A stretch of 64,000 nt of DNA from Bog-159 sp049520215 (GCA_049520215.1 JBEKPZ010000007.1:3177-67176), one strand, 5' to 3'. Counted from the stretch's first letter, positions 8,457 to 16,829 are shown. Notes: generated by a model from the sequence alone, not told the origin. Translations and numbers: made by a program.

Positions 8457-8987
8457 ATGATAGACCGGGATCAAATCGTCAGCCATATCCGCGCCGCCGC
8501 GGAGGAAGTCTTTGCGACCATGTTGGGCACCCAACTCCGTTTCGCGGAGTCTCACGGGGATAAAGGCTCCGCCGAGCCCATGGACGGCGTGATCTGCCTG
8601 ATCGGAATGGCCGGCGCGTGGACCGGCACCGGCACCCTATCCTGCTCGCCCGAGTTCGCCTGCCGGATCGCCTCCCAGATGCTGATGGCGGAATACGCGG
8701 TGGTGGACGCCGACGTCCTGGACGCGGTGGCGGAGGTCGCCAACATGGTGCTGGGCAATGTGAAGACGGCGCTCGAGATCTCCCTCGGACCCATGGGAAT
8801 GAGCATCCCGACGGCCATTTATGGCAAGAACTTCCTAGCCAAGAGCTTCGGCGACGAAACCTGGACCGTAGTGGTGTTCGACTGCGAGGGGCAGCGCCTG
8901 GAGGTCAAGTTGTTCCTGAAGCGGGCTCCCGCGGCGCCGGCCCAGGGTCCTGGAAGGCTCTGCACGCCGGTCTACCTGCGGGCCTGA
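8457..8987 (+). CDS. CheX/CheC-family chemotaxis phosphatase
   Basis: The product (176 aa) matches the CheC/CheX/FliY phosphatase fold. The active-site motif is a Glu and Asn three residues apart on one helix, here Glu93 and Asn96 in VAEVANMVLGNVKTAL. The usual CheX features follow: a Gly/Ile/Pro stretch (GMSIPTAIYGKNF) and a beta-rich C-terminus. It would remove the phosphate from CheY, and the divergently transcribed cheY next door is the obvious partner. It has a near-consensus sigma-28 promoter, so it belongs to the late motility regulon. The single E-N motif fits CheX better than CheC. Confidence 0.82.
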   Translation: MIDRDQIVSHIRAAAEEVFATMLGTQLRFAESHGDKGSAEPMDGVICLIGMAGAWTGTGTLSCSPEFACRIASQMLMAEYAVVDADVLDAVAEVANMVLGNVKTALEISLGPMGMSIPTAIYGKNFLAKSFGDETWTVVVFDCEGQRLEVKLFLKRAPAAPAQGPGRLCTPVYLRA

Positions 8988-9054
8988 CCGAGGCGCCCGC
9001 GGCCCGGCCCGGCGGCCGGCCTTTCAAGACCCTATGGGCCGTTCGCCGGGCCGT

Positions 9055-9843
9055 TCACCGGCGCCCCGCCGCATCCGGTTCCGGGCCCAGGCCGCGCTCG
9101 TTGAGAATCACGATATCCACGCGGCGGTTATGCGCGCGTCCCTGTTCGCTATCGTTGGATTCGACCGGCGCCGTGTCGGCGTAACCGGCCACCGCCAGGC
9201 GCTCGGGCGGGATGTCGAAGCGGGCCGACAGCAACTCCAGCATGGCGATACTGCGCGCGGCCGAGAGTTCCCAGTTGTTGCGGAAGCGGGAGTTGTGAAT
9301 GGGCACGGAATCGGTGTGCCCCTCCAGCCGCACCTGGCTGGGCAACAGGGCGATGGCCCGCGCGATTTTTTCGATGCTGGAATAGGTCCCCGGATACACG
9401 GCATCGCCGCCGGAGGCGAAGAAACCGGCCTCGCGCAAGCTGATCACCAGTCCGCGCCGGTCCATGGCGACCTGGATCTGGCCCCTTTCGATCTCCATCT
9501 TCAGGGCGGCGCGCAAGGAATTGAGGGAAGCGGCCAGATCGGGCGCCGGAGGCGCGTTCTGCGGGACGGCCGGCTGGGCCCCTCCCGGACCTTTCATCAT
9601 GGCGTTGCCCTTGCCCTTTTCGTCCTTCGCGCCCCCCAGAATGGCGGCCATCACGACCTTCACCTGCCCCTCCTCAAGCGCCTTTTTGACGGACTCGGAG
9701 ACGCGGGCGGCATTGCCGTGATCCGCTTGGGCCGAGGCGAACATCACCACGAAAAAAGCGAACAGCAAGGTGATGAAATCCGCATAGGAAACCAGCCAGC
9801 GCTCATGGTTGGCGTGTTGCTCGGCTTTTCGGCGGCGGCGCAT
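9055..9843 (-). CDS. motB: Flagellar motor stator protein MotB
   Basis: MotB forms the MotA5B2 stator that conducts ions and anchors to peptidoglycan. The single membrane helix (about residues 19-38) contains the essential ion-binding Asp22 in SYADFITLLFAFFVV. After a plug and linker comes the OmpA-like peptidoglycan-binding domain with VRLEGHTDSVPIHNSRFRNN and the SAARS...AVAGYADT motifs. It is 262 aa, normal for MotB. It lies 11 bp after motA and is last in the fliM-flbD-motA-motB operon. Confidence 0.95.
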   Translation of the reverse strand: MRRRRKAEQHANHERWLVSYADFITLLFAFFVVMFASAQADHGNAARVSESVKKALEEGQVKVVMAAILGGAKDEKGKGNAMMKGPGGAQPAVPQNAPPAPDLAASLNSLRAALKMEIERGQIQVAMDRRGLVISLREAGFFASGGDAVYPGTYSSIEKIARAIALLPSQVRLEGHTDSVPIHNSRFRNNWELSAARSIAMLELLSARFDIPPERLAVAGYADTAPVESNDSEQGRAHNRRVDIVILNERGLGPEPDAAGRR

Positions 9844-9854
9844 GCGATCCGGCT

Positions 9855-10739
9855 TCAGTCCCCCGCGGCAGCTTCGGCGGGCTGGCCGGCGGCGCCCGCC
9901 CCCGGTTTTTTCCTGGGCGCCTTGCGGGGGGCGCGTGGGGGCGCATAGGCCTCCAGCTTGAGCCGGATCAGCTTGGGATTCAAACCTTCCGCGATTCCCA
10001 GCACGCCTTCGAGCATCAACTCGCGCAACTCGACGGCGGCCTGCATGCGGAAGCGGAGCTTGCTGCCGGCCGGAAGAAAGAATAAGTTCGCCGAGGCCAC
10101 GCCGTAGACCGTGGCCACAAAGGCCACCGCGATTCCCCGGCCCACTTCGTCGATATTGGCCAGGTGCTTCATAACTTGCATCAGCCCCAGCACCGCGCCG
10201 ATGATCCCGATGGTGGGGGCGTATCCGCCGGCCGCTTCATAAACCTTGGCTTCGGCTTCCCCGCGATGCTCTTCCAAGGCGATATCCAGCTCCATCATGC
10301 GGCGCAACTCCTGCAGGTCGGTCCCGTCCACCGCCAGGTTCAAAGCCTTGCGCAGAAAGGGGTCTTCAATGGACTCGGTATCGTCCTCCAGCGAGACGAT
10401 GCCGTTCTTGCGGGCTTTGGTGGCGTAGCCGATGATCTGCTCGACGACGGCTTCGGGCGCGTGGGTGGGCTCGAAAAAAACCGTGGGCAGCTTGCCGGCG
10501 GCGCTGCGCAGAAGACCCATCGGGGTGGTCACCATGACCGCCCCCAGGGTGCCTCCCAGAACGATGATGGCGGCGGTCAACTGCGCGACATCCTTGACTT
10601 TGCCGTCTTCGAGCACCAGCCCTCCCAGGATGCCAACCAGCGCCAGGGCCAGGCCGCCCAGGGTCGCCAGGTCCGGCCGGCGCCCGGGCTTTTTCCCCCT
10701 GGAATCAGGAGCCGGCGCGGTTGTCTCGGTCTGTGCCAT
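9855..10739 (-). CDS. motA: Flagellar motor stator protein MotA
   Basis: MotA is the ion-channel stator subunit that pushes on FliG. Four membrane segments are visible: TLGGLALALVGILGG, AIIVLGGTLGAVMV, GIIGAVLGLMQVM and GIAVAFVATVYGVASANLF. The cytoplasmic loop carries the FliG-contact region (EDPFLRKALNLAVDGTD). The C-terminal tail is unusually basic and Ala/Pro-rich (RAPRKAPRKKPGAG). I chose the ATG at 10739 (294 aa), with GGAG upstream, over the in-frame TTG at 10763. It overlaps the 3' end of flbD by 35 bp. Confidence 0.94.
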   Translation of the reverse strand: MAQTETTAPAPDSRGKKPGRRPDLATLGGLALALVGILGGLVLEDGKVKDVAQLTAAIIVLGGTLGAVMVTTPMGLLRSAAGKLPTVFFEPTHAPEAVVEQIIGYATKARKNGIVSLEDDTESIEDPFLRKALNLAVDGTDLQELRRMMELDIALEEHRGEAEAKVYEAAGGYAPTIGIIGAVLGLMQVMKHLANIDEVGRGIAVAFVATVYGVASANLFFLPAGSKLRFRMQAAVELRELMLEGVLGIAEGLNPKLIRLKLEAYAPPRAPRKAPRKKPGAGAAGQPAEAAAGD

Positions 10740-11004
10740 GTTCGATTCGATCTCCGCCGGCAACCACGGCCGCGTCCCCCGAGGCGTCCCGCCCTCCCGG
10801 GAGGGACGGGCCCAGGAGGGCGCCGCTATAGATGGCCTGGCGGAACTCCACCACCCGCCGGACTATCTCTTCGGCCGATTCCAGCACCACCAGCTTCTGC
10901 CCGGTGGTCAGACTGATCACCGTATCGGGGGTGACCTCGATCCATTCGATGAGGTCCGCGTTGAGCACCAGCGGCAGATGGTTGAGGCGCGTGAGGTGAA
11001 TCAT
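10705..11004 (-). CDS. flbD: FlbD-type flagellar protein (FlbD family)
   Basis: This matches the small FlbD family found beside motA in many phyla: it begins MIHLTRLNHLPLVLNADLIE and continues with IEVTPDTVISLTTGQKLVVLES. The family is thought to act in motility, with no firm biochemical role. The conserved part is about the first 65 residues; the last 34 (GGRDASGDAAVVAGGDR...) are low-complexity and overlap motA, so the ORF is longer than the usual 60-80 aa. It is not the Caulobacter sigma-54 activator of the same name. Confidence 0.88.
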   Translation of the reverse strand: MIHLTRLNHLPLVLNADLIEWIEVTPDTVISLTTGQKLVVLESAEEIVRRVVEFRQAIYSGALLGPSLPGGRDASGDAAVVAGGDRIEHGTDRDNRAGS

Positions 11005-11010
11005 GCGCCC

Positions 11011-11988
11011 TCAATCCTTATCGGCCGCGGCAGCCGCAACCGGCCCGGTTTCGAGCAGAAAGCCGCGCTTCCGGCCGCTGGCGACGACCAGGCCGCGGAA
11101 CCGCAGCTTGCCGTTGAGCAGACCGTCCAACGGCCGGCTCACGGGATAGTCGAGGATCAGCACGTCGCCTTCGATCAGGCGCAGCAGATCCCGCGCCAGC
11201 AGCCGGGGGCCGCGCAGACGCACGTCCAGGGCCAGCCGCGAGGGCCGGATGCGCGCCAGCATGGCCGCCTGTTCGGCCTCGGTCGACTGGGTGCGGCGCA
11301 TGGACCACTGCTGGTCGAACTTCTGCCGCATCATTTTGGCGATGATGGACGGGACCGCGATGTTCATCATCCCCACGTTGTCCCCGATGCGGATTTCAAT
11401 GCCCACCGCCACCACCGCTTCGGTGGGCGCCAGCACGCGCAGGAATTGAGGTTCGGTCTCGATCGTATGGATGGTGAACTCGATCGGGGCGACCGCTTGC
11501 CAGGCTTCCTTGAGATCGTTCAGGATGATGCGGAAAAGGCTGTCGAGCAGCTTCTGCTCGATCTCGGTGATCTCCCGCCGCAAAGCCGATGTGGACTTGC
11601 CATCGCCTCCCAACAGCACTTCCAGAATGGGGAAGACCAGCGCCGGGCTGAGCTCCAACAGTCCGTAGCCGTCGTAGGGCCGCAGCCCCAGGGAGAGCAT
11701 GCACGTGGGCGACGGCAGCCCGTTCAGAAACTCCTCGCAGGAGAGTTGCTCGACGCTGACCAGGTTCACCAGCAGATAGGTGCGCAGATAGGCCGAGAGG
11801 CTGGAGACCAGATTGTGGACGAAGGTCTCATGCAGTTGGTGAATGGCGCGTAATTGGGACTTGGCGATGCGATCCGGGCGGCGGAAGTCGAAAGGCACCA
11901 CCTTCCTGCCCGGGGTATCCTGCGTCTGCCCACCGGCCGCATTGTTGAACAGCGCGTCGATTTCCTGTTGCGATAAGGTGCGATTCAC
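11011..11988 (-). CDS. fliM: Flagellar motor switch protein FliM
   Basis: FliM is the C-ring subunit that binds CheY-P and sets rotation direction. The 325-residue product has the N-terminal CheY-binding peptide (LSQQEIDALFNN), the CheC-like middle domain with VSVEQLSCEEFLNGLPSP, and a C-terminal SpoA domain (LDVRLRGPRLLARDLLRLIEGDVLILD). The start is a GTG at 11988. It leads an operon with flbD and the stator genes instead of the fliN/fliP group, behind a strong sigma-28 promoter. Confidence 0.96.
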   Translation of the reverse strand: MNRTLSQQEIDALFNNAAGGQTQDTPGRKVVPFDFRRPDRIAKSQLRAIHQLHETFVHNLVSSLSAYLRTYLLVNLVSVEQLSCEEFLNGLPSPTCMLSLGLRPYDGYGLLELSPALVFPILEVLLGGDGKSTSALRREITEIEQKLLDSLFRIILNDLKEAWQAVAPIEFTIHTIETEPQFLRVLAPTEAVVAVGIEIRIGDNVGMMNIAVPSIIAKMMRQKFDQQWSMRRTQSTEAEQAAMLARIRPSRLALDVRLRGPRLLARDLLRLIEGDVLILDYPVSRPLDGLLNGKLRFRGLVVASGRKRGFLLETGPVAAAAADKD

Positions 11989-12008
11989 GCTAGGCCGTCC
12001 CGTTTAGT

Positions 12009-12035
12009 CTATCGGCAGGCGGGGATCGAGCTTTA
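12009..12035 (-). promoter_or_regulatory. Sigma-28 promoter of fliM-flbD-motA-motB
   Basis: Read on the minus strand, TAAAGCTC (12035-12028) and GCCGATAG (12016-12009) are separated by exactly 11 nt. Seven of eight -10 positions and the TAAAG core match the FliA consensus. The predicted transcription start is near 12002, about 14 nt before the GTG of fliM, so the ribosome-binding region is kept. Confidence 0.78.
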
Positions 12036-12046
12036 GAGCGGGGAGC

Positions 12047-12073
12047 GCAGATTTGCCTGCGGGCGGCCGATGA
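12047..12073 (+). promoter_or_regulatory. Possible sigma-28 promoter of flaG-fliS
   Basis: GCCGATGA at 12066-12073 matches seven of eight bases of the FliA -10 box, but the -35 region (GCAGATTT at 12047-12054) matches only half of TAAAGTTT. The predicted start near 12080 would place the flaG ATG at 12112 on a normal leader. FlaG and FliS are late genes in other bacteria, which fits. The evidence is weak. Confidence 0.35.
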
Positions 12074-12111
12074 GATGGTGGGGGAGCAGACGGTTCCCCG
12101 GAGCGGTTCAT

Positions 12112-12396
12112 ATGGATGTCGCACCCGTCAGCAGTCCGCAGCAGCTTCTCGCGGCCGTGCCCGACACCGCCAGCCCCAATTGGCTGGTGGAAAACCGGGA
12201 CCTGATCCGCAGCGTCAAGAACATCGACGCCTCCGCACTCTTTGGCGAAGGCAGCGAACTGAGCTTCGCCCTGGATCGGGACACCAAGCGGCCGGTGGTG
12301 CGGGTGGTCAACCAGCAGACCGGCGAGATCCTATGGCAATCGCCGCCGGAGTATATGCTGCGTCTGGCGCAGACTATGGGCCTGCCGGGCGGCTAG
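12112..12396 (+). CDS. flaG: FlaG-family flagellar protein
   Basis: FlaG proteins are small and encoded next to fliD/fliS; they influence filament length by an unclear mechanism. The 94-residue product ends in the family core: LSFALDRDTKRPVVRVVNQQ, then TGEILWQSPPEYMLRLAQTM. The frame extends upstream to 12070, but the ATG at 12112 (GGAG 9 nt before) gives the normal length and lies after the possible promoter. fliS follows after 53 bp; fliD, usually between them, is absent. Confidence 0.85.
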   Translation: MDVAPVSSPQQLLAAVPDTASPNWLVENRDLIRSVKNIDASALFGEGSELSFALDRDTKRPVVRVVNQQTGEILWQSPPEYMLRLAQTMGLPGG

Positions 12397-12449
12397 CCGG
12401 CCGCGCAAGTCCGGGCGCATTCTCCCGATATGGAGGGTGAGGAGATACG

Positions 12450-12944
12450 ATGCCGCCGCAAGATGCCTATCTGGAAAGCCAAGTTCTGACCGCCGACCCC
12501 ATGGAGTTGGTACGCCTGCTTTATCGCGGCGCCGGCGACGCCGCCCGCAGCGCCAGCGCCCACCTGGCAGCCGGGCGTATCGCCGAGCGGTCGCGCCAAA
12601 TCTCGAAGGCCCATGCTATTTTGTCGCAGTTGTCCGTCTCGCTCGACCATGCGCGCGGAGGCGCGCTCAGCCGCAGCCTGGCGGAGTTGTACGACTACAT
12701 GCAACGCCGGTTGCTGGAGGCCAATCTGCGCCAGACCGCCGAACCGCTGTCGGAAGTGGAAAGCCTGTTGGCCACCCTGCTGGAAGGCTGGGATCAAATC
12801 CGCACCGCGCCCGAGCATGCCGCTCCCCAGGGCAACCCGCTTTGGCCGGCAGGCGCGGAGCCCTCCCCCGCATACGGCGGGTATCCCGCGGTCTTCGCGC
12901 CCGGCGCCGCGGCCGAGTATGCCTCGCAGAGTTGGAGCTTGTAA
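12450..12944 (+). CDS. fliS: Flagellin export chaperone FliS
   Basis: FliS binds the C-terminal helix of flagellin in the cytoplasm and prevents early polymerisation. The 164-residue product has the helical FliS core: DAYLESQVLTADPMELVRLLYRGA, the central SLDHARGGALSRSLAELYDYM and the segment RRLLEANLRQTAEPLSEVES. An extra 35-residue Pro/Ala-rich tail follows the core. GGAG lies upstream of its ATG. No flagellin gene is in the window, so the client is encoded elsewhere. Confidence 0.92.
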   Translation: MPPQDAYLESQVLTADPMELVRLLYRGAGDAARSASAHLAAGRIAERSRQISKAHAILSQLSVSLDHARGGALSRSLAELYDYMQRRLLEANLRQTAEPLSEVESLLATLLEGWDQIRTAPEHAAPQGNPLWPAGAEPSPAYGGYPAVFAPGAAAEYASQSWSL

Positions 12945-12990
12945 CGGCAGCCGGGTGCCGGGGCGGTCCCCCGGCAAGCGCCCGCGGGAT

Positions 12991-13284
12991 CTACTTGGCG
13001 CGCGCCGACAGGCTGGAGACGATCTGAGCGCTCAGGCCCAGGCCCCCGTTTTGTGCCAGAGCCTGCGCAAATTGCTCCTCAGCCAGGCCGGCCTGGGTGG
13101 CGCTTCCGGCGTCCTCTCCGCTTCCCAGCCAGCCGTCCTCGTCGCCGCGGGCCTCCTTGAGCAGTTGCGCGATCATAAGGGCTTCGAACTGCTTGGCCGC
13201 TTCCGCCAGAGTTTGCGGCGGACGCGCGGCGGGCGGTTCCACCGCCTCCACCGCCGCAGTTCCCAAGGTCACCGGCGCGCTCAT
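12991..13284 (-). CDS. flgJ: Rod-binding protein (FlgJ N-terminal domain only)
   Basis: The product (97 aa) corresponds to the FlgJ N-terminal domain that caps the growing rod: AAKQFEALMIAQLLKEARGD and the later LAEEQFAQALAQNGGLGL. The muramidase half found in enterobacterial FlgJ is missing, as in many phyla where a separate transglycosylase does that job; the SLT gene at the window start is a candidate. The ATG overlaps the flgI stop as ATGA, and this gene ends the flgF-flgJ operon. Confidence 0.88.
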   Translation of the reverse strand: MSAPVTLGTAAVEAVEPPAARPPQTLAEAAKQFEALMIAQLLKEARGDEDGWLGSGEDAGSATQAGLAEEQFAQALAQNGGLGLSAQIVSSLSARAK

Positions 13285-14390
13285 CAGATCACCTCCAGTT
13301 CGGCTTCCAGCGCGCCGGCCGCGCGCAGGCTCTGCAGGATGGCAATCACGTCCCGCGGCGTCGAGCCGATGGCCGCCAGCGCACGCACCAACTCCTCCAC
13401 CGTGGCGCCCCGCTGGAGCACCAGGTTGCGGGCAGGCTCCTCTTTGGCGTCCACGGCTATCTTGGCTACCGCGGCGGGACTGCCGGCGGTCCCGGCCGGC
13501 AGCGCCGGCGGCAAGATATCCAGACTGGTCTGGATCTCGACGGTCAGATTGCCGTGCAGGATGGCCACGGGAGAAATGTGTACGTCCCGGCCCATGACGA
13601 TGGTGCCGGTGCGCTCGTTCACCACCACGCGGGCCGGCTGGTCCGCATCCACGGTGAGCATCTCCATCTCCGCGATGAAATCGATGGGGCGGGCGGCGTA
13701 AAACGAGGGAACCAGGACGCTCACCAGGGCCGAGTTTTCGGCGCGCGCCGGCAAGGCTCCCGCCGCGCCGTATTGGGCGTTGAGCGCCGCGGCAATGCGG
13801 GAGGCCGTGGTAAAATCCGCATACCGGAGTTGCAGATGCAGGACTCCCTGGAGCGCCAGCGCCGGCGCGGAGCGCTCCACGATGGCGCCGCCGGGCACGC
13901 GGCCCACCGTGGGATGATTCACGGTCCGGCTGCTGCCGGCGCGGCCCGCCGCGAACCCGCCGGTAACCACGCCGCCCTGGGCTACGGCATAAACCTGGCC
14001 GTCGGCGGCTTTCAGGGGCGTGAGGATCAGCAGGCCGCCCTGCAAATTAGCGGCGTCCCCGATGGCCGCCGCCACGGCATCCAGGCGGGTGCCCGGCTGC
14101 GCGAAAGGCGGTAGCGTGGCGGTGATCATGACGGCCGCGGTGTTTTTCACGATGAGCGTGGCTCCGGGAACCGAGACGCCCATGCGCTCCAGCATATTGG
14201 CCAGGCTTTGCGGCGAGAACAAGGTCATCTGCCGGTCCCCGGTCCCGGCCAGTCCCACCACCAGCCCGTAGCCGATGAGCTGGTTGTCGCGCACGCCTTC
14301 GATGCCCGCCAGATCCTTCAAGCGCGTGGCGCCCGGCGCGGGGGCCGCCAGCGCCGCCATACAGAAACCTATCCAACCTATCCATCGCAT
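13284..14390 (-). CDS. flgI: Flagellar P-ring protein FlgI
   Basis: FlgI assembles the P ring in the peptidoglycan layer. It is 368 aa with an N-terminal signal peptide (FCMAALAAPAPGA) and the family's opening block RLKDLAGIEGVRDNQLIGYG followed by LVVGLAGTGD. The internal motifs ANMLERMGVSVP and VNERTGTIVMGRDVHISPVA and the C-terminal TPRDVIAILQSLRAAGALEA are all present. It sits between flgH and flgJ(N), overlapping the latter. Confidence 0.97.
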   Translation of the reverse strand: MRWIGWIGFCMAALAAPAPGATRLKDLAGIEGVRDNQLIGYGLVVGLAGTGDRQMTLFSPQSLANMLERMGVSVPGATLIVKNTAAVMITATLPPFAQPGTRLDAVAAAIGDAANLQGGLLILTPLKAADGQVYAVAQGGVVTGGFAAGRAGSSRTVNHPTVGRVPGGAIVERSAPALALQGVLHLQLRYADFTTASRIAAALNAQYGAAGALPARAENSALVSVLVPSFYAARPIDFIAEMEMLTVDADQPARVVVNERTGTIVMGRDVHISPVAILHGNLTVEIQTSLDILPPALPAGTAGSPAAVAKIAVDAKEEPARNLVLQRGATVEELVRALAAIGSTPRDVIAILQSLRAAGALEAELEVI

Positions 14391-14403
14391 GGTCCCTCCA
14401 ACT

Positions 14404-15111
14404 CTAGAACGGAAGCAGTCCCATCAGCAGCCGATACAGGATGAAGGGACGCTTGATGGCGTCCCCCACCACACCCTTGCCATTGACGGAGACCTCCAGT
14501 TGCGCGATCAGGTACGATTGGACCACGTTGTTCGGACCCAGATCCGCCGGCCGCACCACGCCGCGCACGGTGATGATTTGCTGTTCGGAACTGACGCGGA
14601 TCTCCTTGACTCCTTCCACTACCAGATAACCGTTGGGCAGCACGTGCACCACGCGCGTGCCCAGCGTAGTGGAGATCACCGTGGTGCGGCCGATGGTGCC
14701 GGCTCCCTTCAACTCCTGGTCGCCGGTTGTGCCCAGCAGGTTGGCCAGCGCGCCGGTGGCCTTGGTCAGCCCGCCCAGAGCCGTTACGGAGGCCGAGGCG
14801 CTCGAAGTGCGCGAGGTTTGCACATTGCCGGTGCTCACCGCGGAGGCATTCTCCGCCACCAGCACGGTGACCGCGTCGTTCACCCGGCTGGCCCGCAGGT
14901 CGCGCGCCAGGTCGTTGAACAGGGCTGCCGACGACCACAGCGAGCCGGGCGAAGCGTCGTTGTTGGCGCGCGCCGCCGCGGTGGCCTCCGCTACGTAACG
15001 TTCCAGCGCGGATGCCTGCGGCGGCGCCGGCGCCTTCTTCTTGGCTCCCGCCCAGGCGGGGACCGGCGCCGCAGCCAGAGCCAGCAGCGCCAGCAGCGGT
15101 CCCGATCTCAT
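14404..15111 (-). CDS. flgH: Flagellar L-ring protein FlgH
   Basis: FlgH forms the outer-membrane L ring. The 235-residue product shows the SLWSSAALFNDLARDLRASR motif, the VNDAVTVLVAENASA strand, the middle TTVISTTLGTRVVHVLPNG and the terminal GVVRPADLGPNNVVQSYLIA and VNGKGVV motifs. The start is the ATG at 15111, overlapping the flgA stop as ATGA; the frame upstream is shadow. FlgH is normally a lipoprotein, but the signal peptide here (LALLALAAAPVPAWAGAKKK) has no Cys, so signal peptidase I processing is expected. Confidence 0.95.
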   Translation of the reverse strand: MRSGPLLALLALAAAPVPAWAGAKKKAPAPPQASALERYVAEATAAARANNDASPGSLWSSAALFNDLARDLRASRVNDAVTVLVAENASAVSTGNVQTSRTSSASASVTALGGLTKATGALANLLGTTGDQELKGAGTIGRTTVISTTLGTRVVHVLPNGYLVVEGVKEIRVSSEQQIITVRGVVRPADLGPNNVVQSYLIAQLEVSVNGKGVVGDAIKRPFILYRLLMGLLPF

Positions 15112-16016
15112 CGGTTGCCTCCCTCGTCCGGGGCTATTTCTCCCTGGTCCGCCGCCACGATCACGCGTCCGCGGTCCACGACCGTAGCGCGCAGGATCGT
15201 GCCATTGGCGGGATTGCGTACCCCGACGACGTCGCCCCGCTTCCCGGACGACTGCGCCTCCCCTTCCAGCAGCAGCCGCGCCCGGCCGCTCCGGATTTCC
15301 ACCCGCACGCGCTCGCCGCGCACCACCTCGGCCGGGGAATCCAGCCACTGCGCCTCGATGGCCGCGCCCGCCGCAATCGGCCGCCGCGGCACCCGGCCCA
15401 CGACTTGGGACAGGTCCGGCAGCCCGGACGGCCCTTCATAGGGTTCCTCGCGCAGTTGGCAGCGCTCGATGGGCCGGCCCGGCGCCAGCGCCTCGGCGGC
15501 GATGGCGCGCTTTCCCGAAACCTCGATGCGCGCCTTGGCCCAAACCGGAAAATCGTCCCGGCCGGGCGCGGATACCACGCCGCGCCAGAGCGGCGCGGAC
15601 CCCCCGGCCTGCTCCGGCGGCGGCGCGGAGAGCGGAAAGCGCAATTCGCCGGGCGGGATGGGTTGACGGCTGAAGTCCACTACCTCAATGCGCGCCGCCG
15701 GCATGGCTGCGCGCAGGGCGGCCGCCACGCGCTCGCCCGAGAGCGTCTCCACGGGCCGCACGAAACAGGCTTCGAGGCCCGCTTCGACGGACAGTCCGTA
15801 GCGCCGCGCCAGGCGCGCCAACTCCGCCGCGCCGTAGGTGCGGCGCGCCCCCGCGGCGGCGGCCGAACCCAAATCCAACTCGGGCGCGAGCCCCGCGAAG
15901 GCCGGCACCGCGCGGGCCATGTCACCCGCCCGGATGCGCTCGCCCAAAACCGGCAGGCATTGGGCGCCCGCCGCGGCCAGCGCGGCAAGCGCCAGGAATA
16001 GCATCCGCCGGATCAT
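15108..16016 (-). CDS. flgA: Flagellar P-ring assembly chaperone FlgA
   Basis: FlgA is the periplasmic chaperone for P-ring assembly. The 302-residue product has a signal peptide (MLFLALAALAAAGAQ), a variable middle region, and a C-terminal SAF/FlgA domain with RRPIAAGAAIEAQWLDSPAE, VVRGERVRVEI and the closing GDVVGVRNPANGTILRATVV motif. It is longer than the enterobacterial protein (about 220 aa) because of an extra N-terminal domain. It overlaps flgG and flgH by 4 bp each. Confidence 0.92.
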   Translation of the reverse strand: MIRRMLFLALAALAAAGAQCLPVLGERIRAGDMARAVPAFAGLAPELDLGSAAAAGARRTYGAAELARLARRYGLSVEAGLEACFVRPVETLSGERVAAALRAAMPAARIEVVDFSRQPIPPGELRFPLSAPPPEQAGGSAPLWRGVVSAPGRDDFPVWAKARIEVSGKRAIAAEALAPGRPIERCQLREEPYEGPSGLPDLSQVVGRVPRRPIAAGAAIEAQWLDSPAEVVRGERVRVEIRSGRARLLLEGEAQSSGKRGDVVGVRNPANGTILRATVVDRGRVIVAADQGEIAPDEGGNR

Positions 16017-16807
16017 TGCTGCACCAGGCCGTTGGCCTCCTGGTACATCTCGTTGGCGGCCGTGACCACTTTGGAATTGGCTTCGTAGGCCCGCTGGGCG
16101 ACGATCAGGTTGACCATTTCCTGGACTACGCTGACGTTGGACTGTTCGGTATATCCCTGCAGCAACGCGCCCATGCCCTGGGCCCCGCCGGGTGTGCCCG
16201 TGGTCGCCGCGCCGGAAGCTTCCGTGGGCGTGTACAGATTGCCGCCGATGGTGCTCAAGCCCGCCGGATTCTGGAAATTGGCAAGCTGGATCTGGCCGGC
16301 CACCTGGGCCGCGGTCTGGTTCGGCTGGGTGAAGCTCACCGTGCCGTCGCCGGCAATGGTGATGGATTGGGCATCCGACGGAATAGTGATCTGGGGCTGC
16401 ACGGGATTGCCGCTGGCGGTCACTACATTGCCATTCTGGTCGAGCTGAAACTCTCCGTCGCGGGTGTAGGCCAACTGTCCGTTGGGCTGCAGGACTTGAA
16501 AGAAGCCGGGCCCCTGGATGGCCACATCCAGCGGGTTATCGGTCTCCGAGGCGCTGCCCGGCGTGAAGATAATCTCGTTGCCCGAAGGCCGCGTGCCGAG
16601 CCCCAGTTGCAGCCCGGCGGGAACCACGGTCTGCTGGCTGGCGGAAGCCCCCGGCTGCAGCAGGTTCTGGTAGAGCAGGTCCTGAAATTGAACCCGCCGC
16701 GCCTTGTATCCGTTGGTGTTGGCGTTGGCCAGGTTGTTGGCGATGTTGTCTACGTTCATCTGTTGCGCCGTCATCCCGCTGGCGGCGCTGAAAAGCGCTC
16801 GCATCAT
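16013..16807 (-). CDS. flgG: Flagellar distal rod protein FlgG
   Basis: FlgG builds the distal rod. The 264-residue product starts with the diagnostic MMRALFSAASGMTAQQMNVD and continues with the rod signature NIANNLANANTNGYKARRVQ. It has the GPGFFQVLQPNGQLAYTRDGEF block and ends with EMVNLIVAQRAYEANSKVVT. The length matches FlgG exactly. It follows flgF by 22 bp and overlaps flgA by 4 bp. Confidence 0.97.
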   Translation of the reverse strand: MMRALFSAASGMTAQQMNVDNIANNLANANTNGYKARRVQFQDLLYQNLLQPGASASQQTVVPAGLQLGLGTRPSGNEIIFTPGSASETDNPLDVAIQGPGFFQVLQPNGQLAYTRDGEFQLDQNGNVVTASGNPVQPQITIPSDAQSITIAGDGTVSFTQPNQTAAQVAGQIQLANFQNPAGLSTIGGNLYTPTEASGAATTGTPGGAQGMGALLQGYTEQSNVSVVQEMVNLIVAQRAYEANSKVVTAANEMYQEANGLVQQ

Positions 16808-16829
16808 AATTGCTCCTTCCCCGCGGGCC

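Noticed and set aside
10740..10763. Earlier TTG start for motA
   Set aside because: It would deepen the overlap with flbD to 59 bp; the ATG at 10739 has a GGAG upstream and gives the usual N-terminus.
10432..11853. Long plus-strand open frame (473 codons) opposite motA, flbD and fliM
   Set aside because: It is antisense to three well-identified genes, is rich in Gln/His/Arg, and has no family motif. High third-position GC keeps such frames open throughout this window (also at 67-972, 389-1537, 17549-18976 and others).
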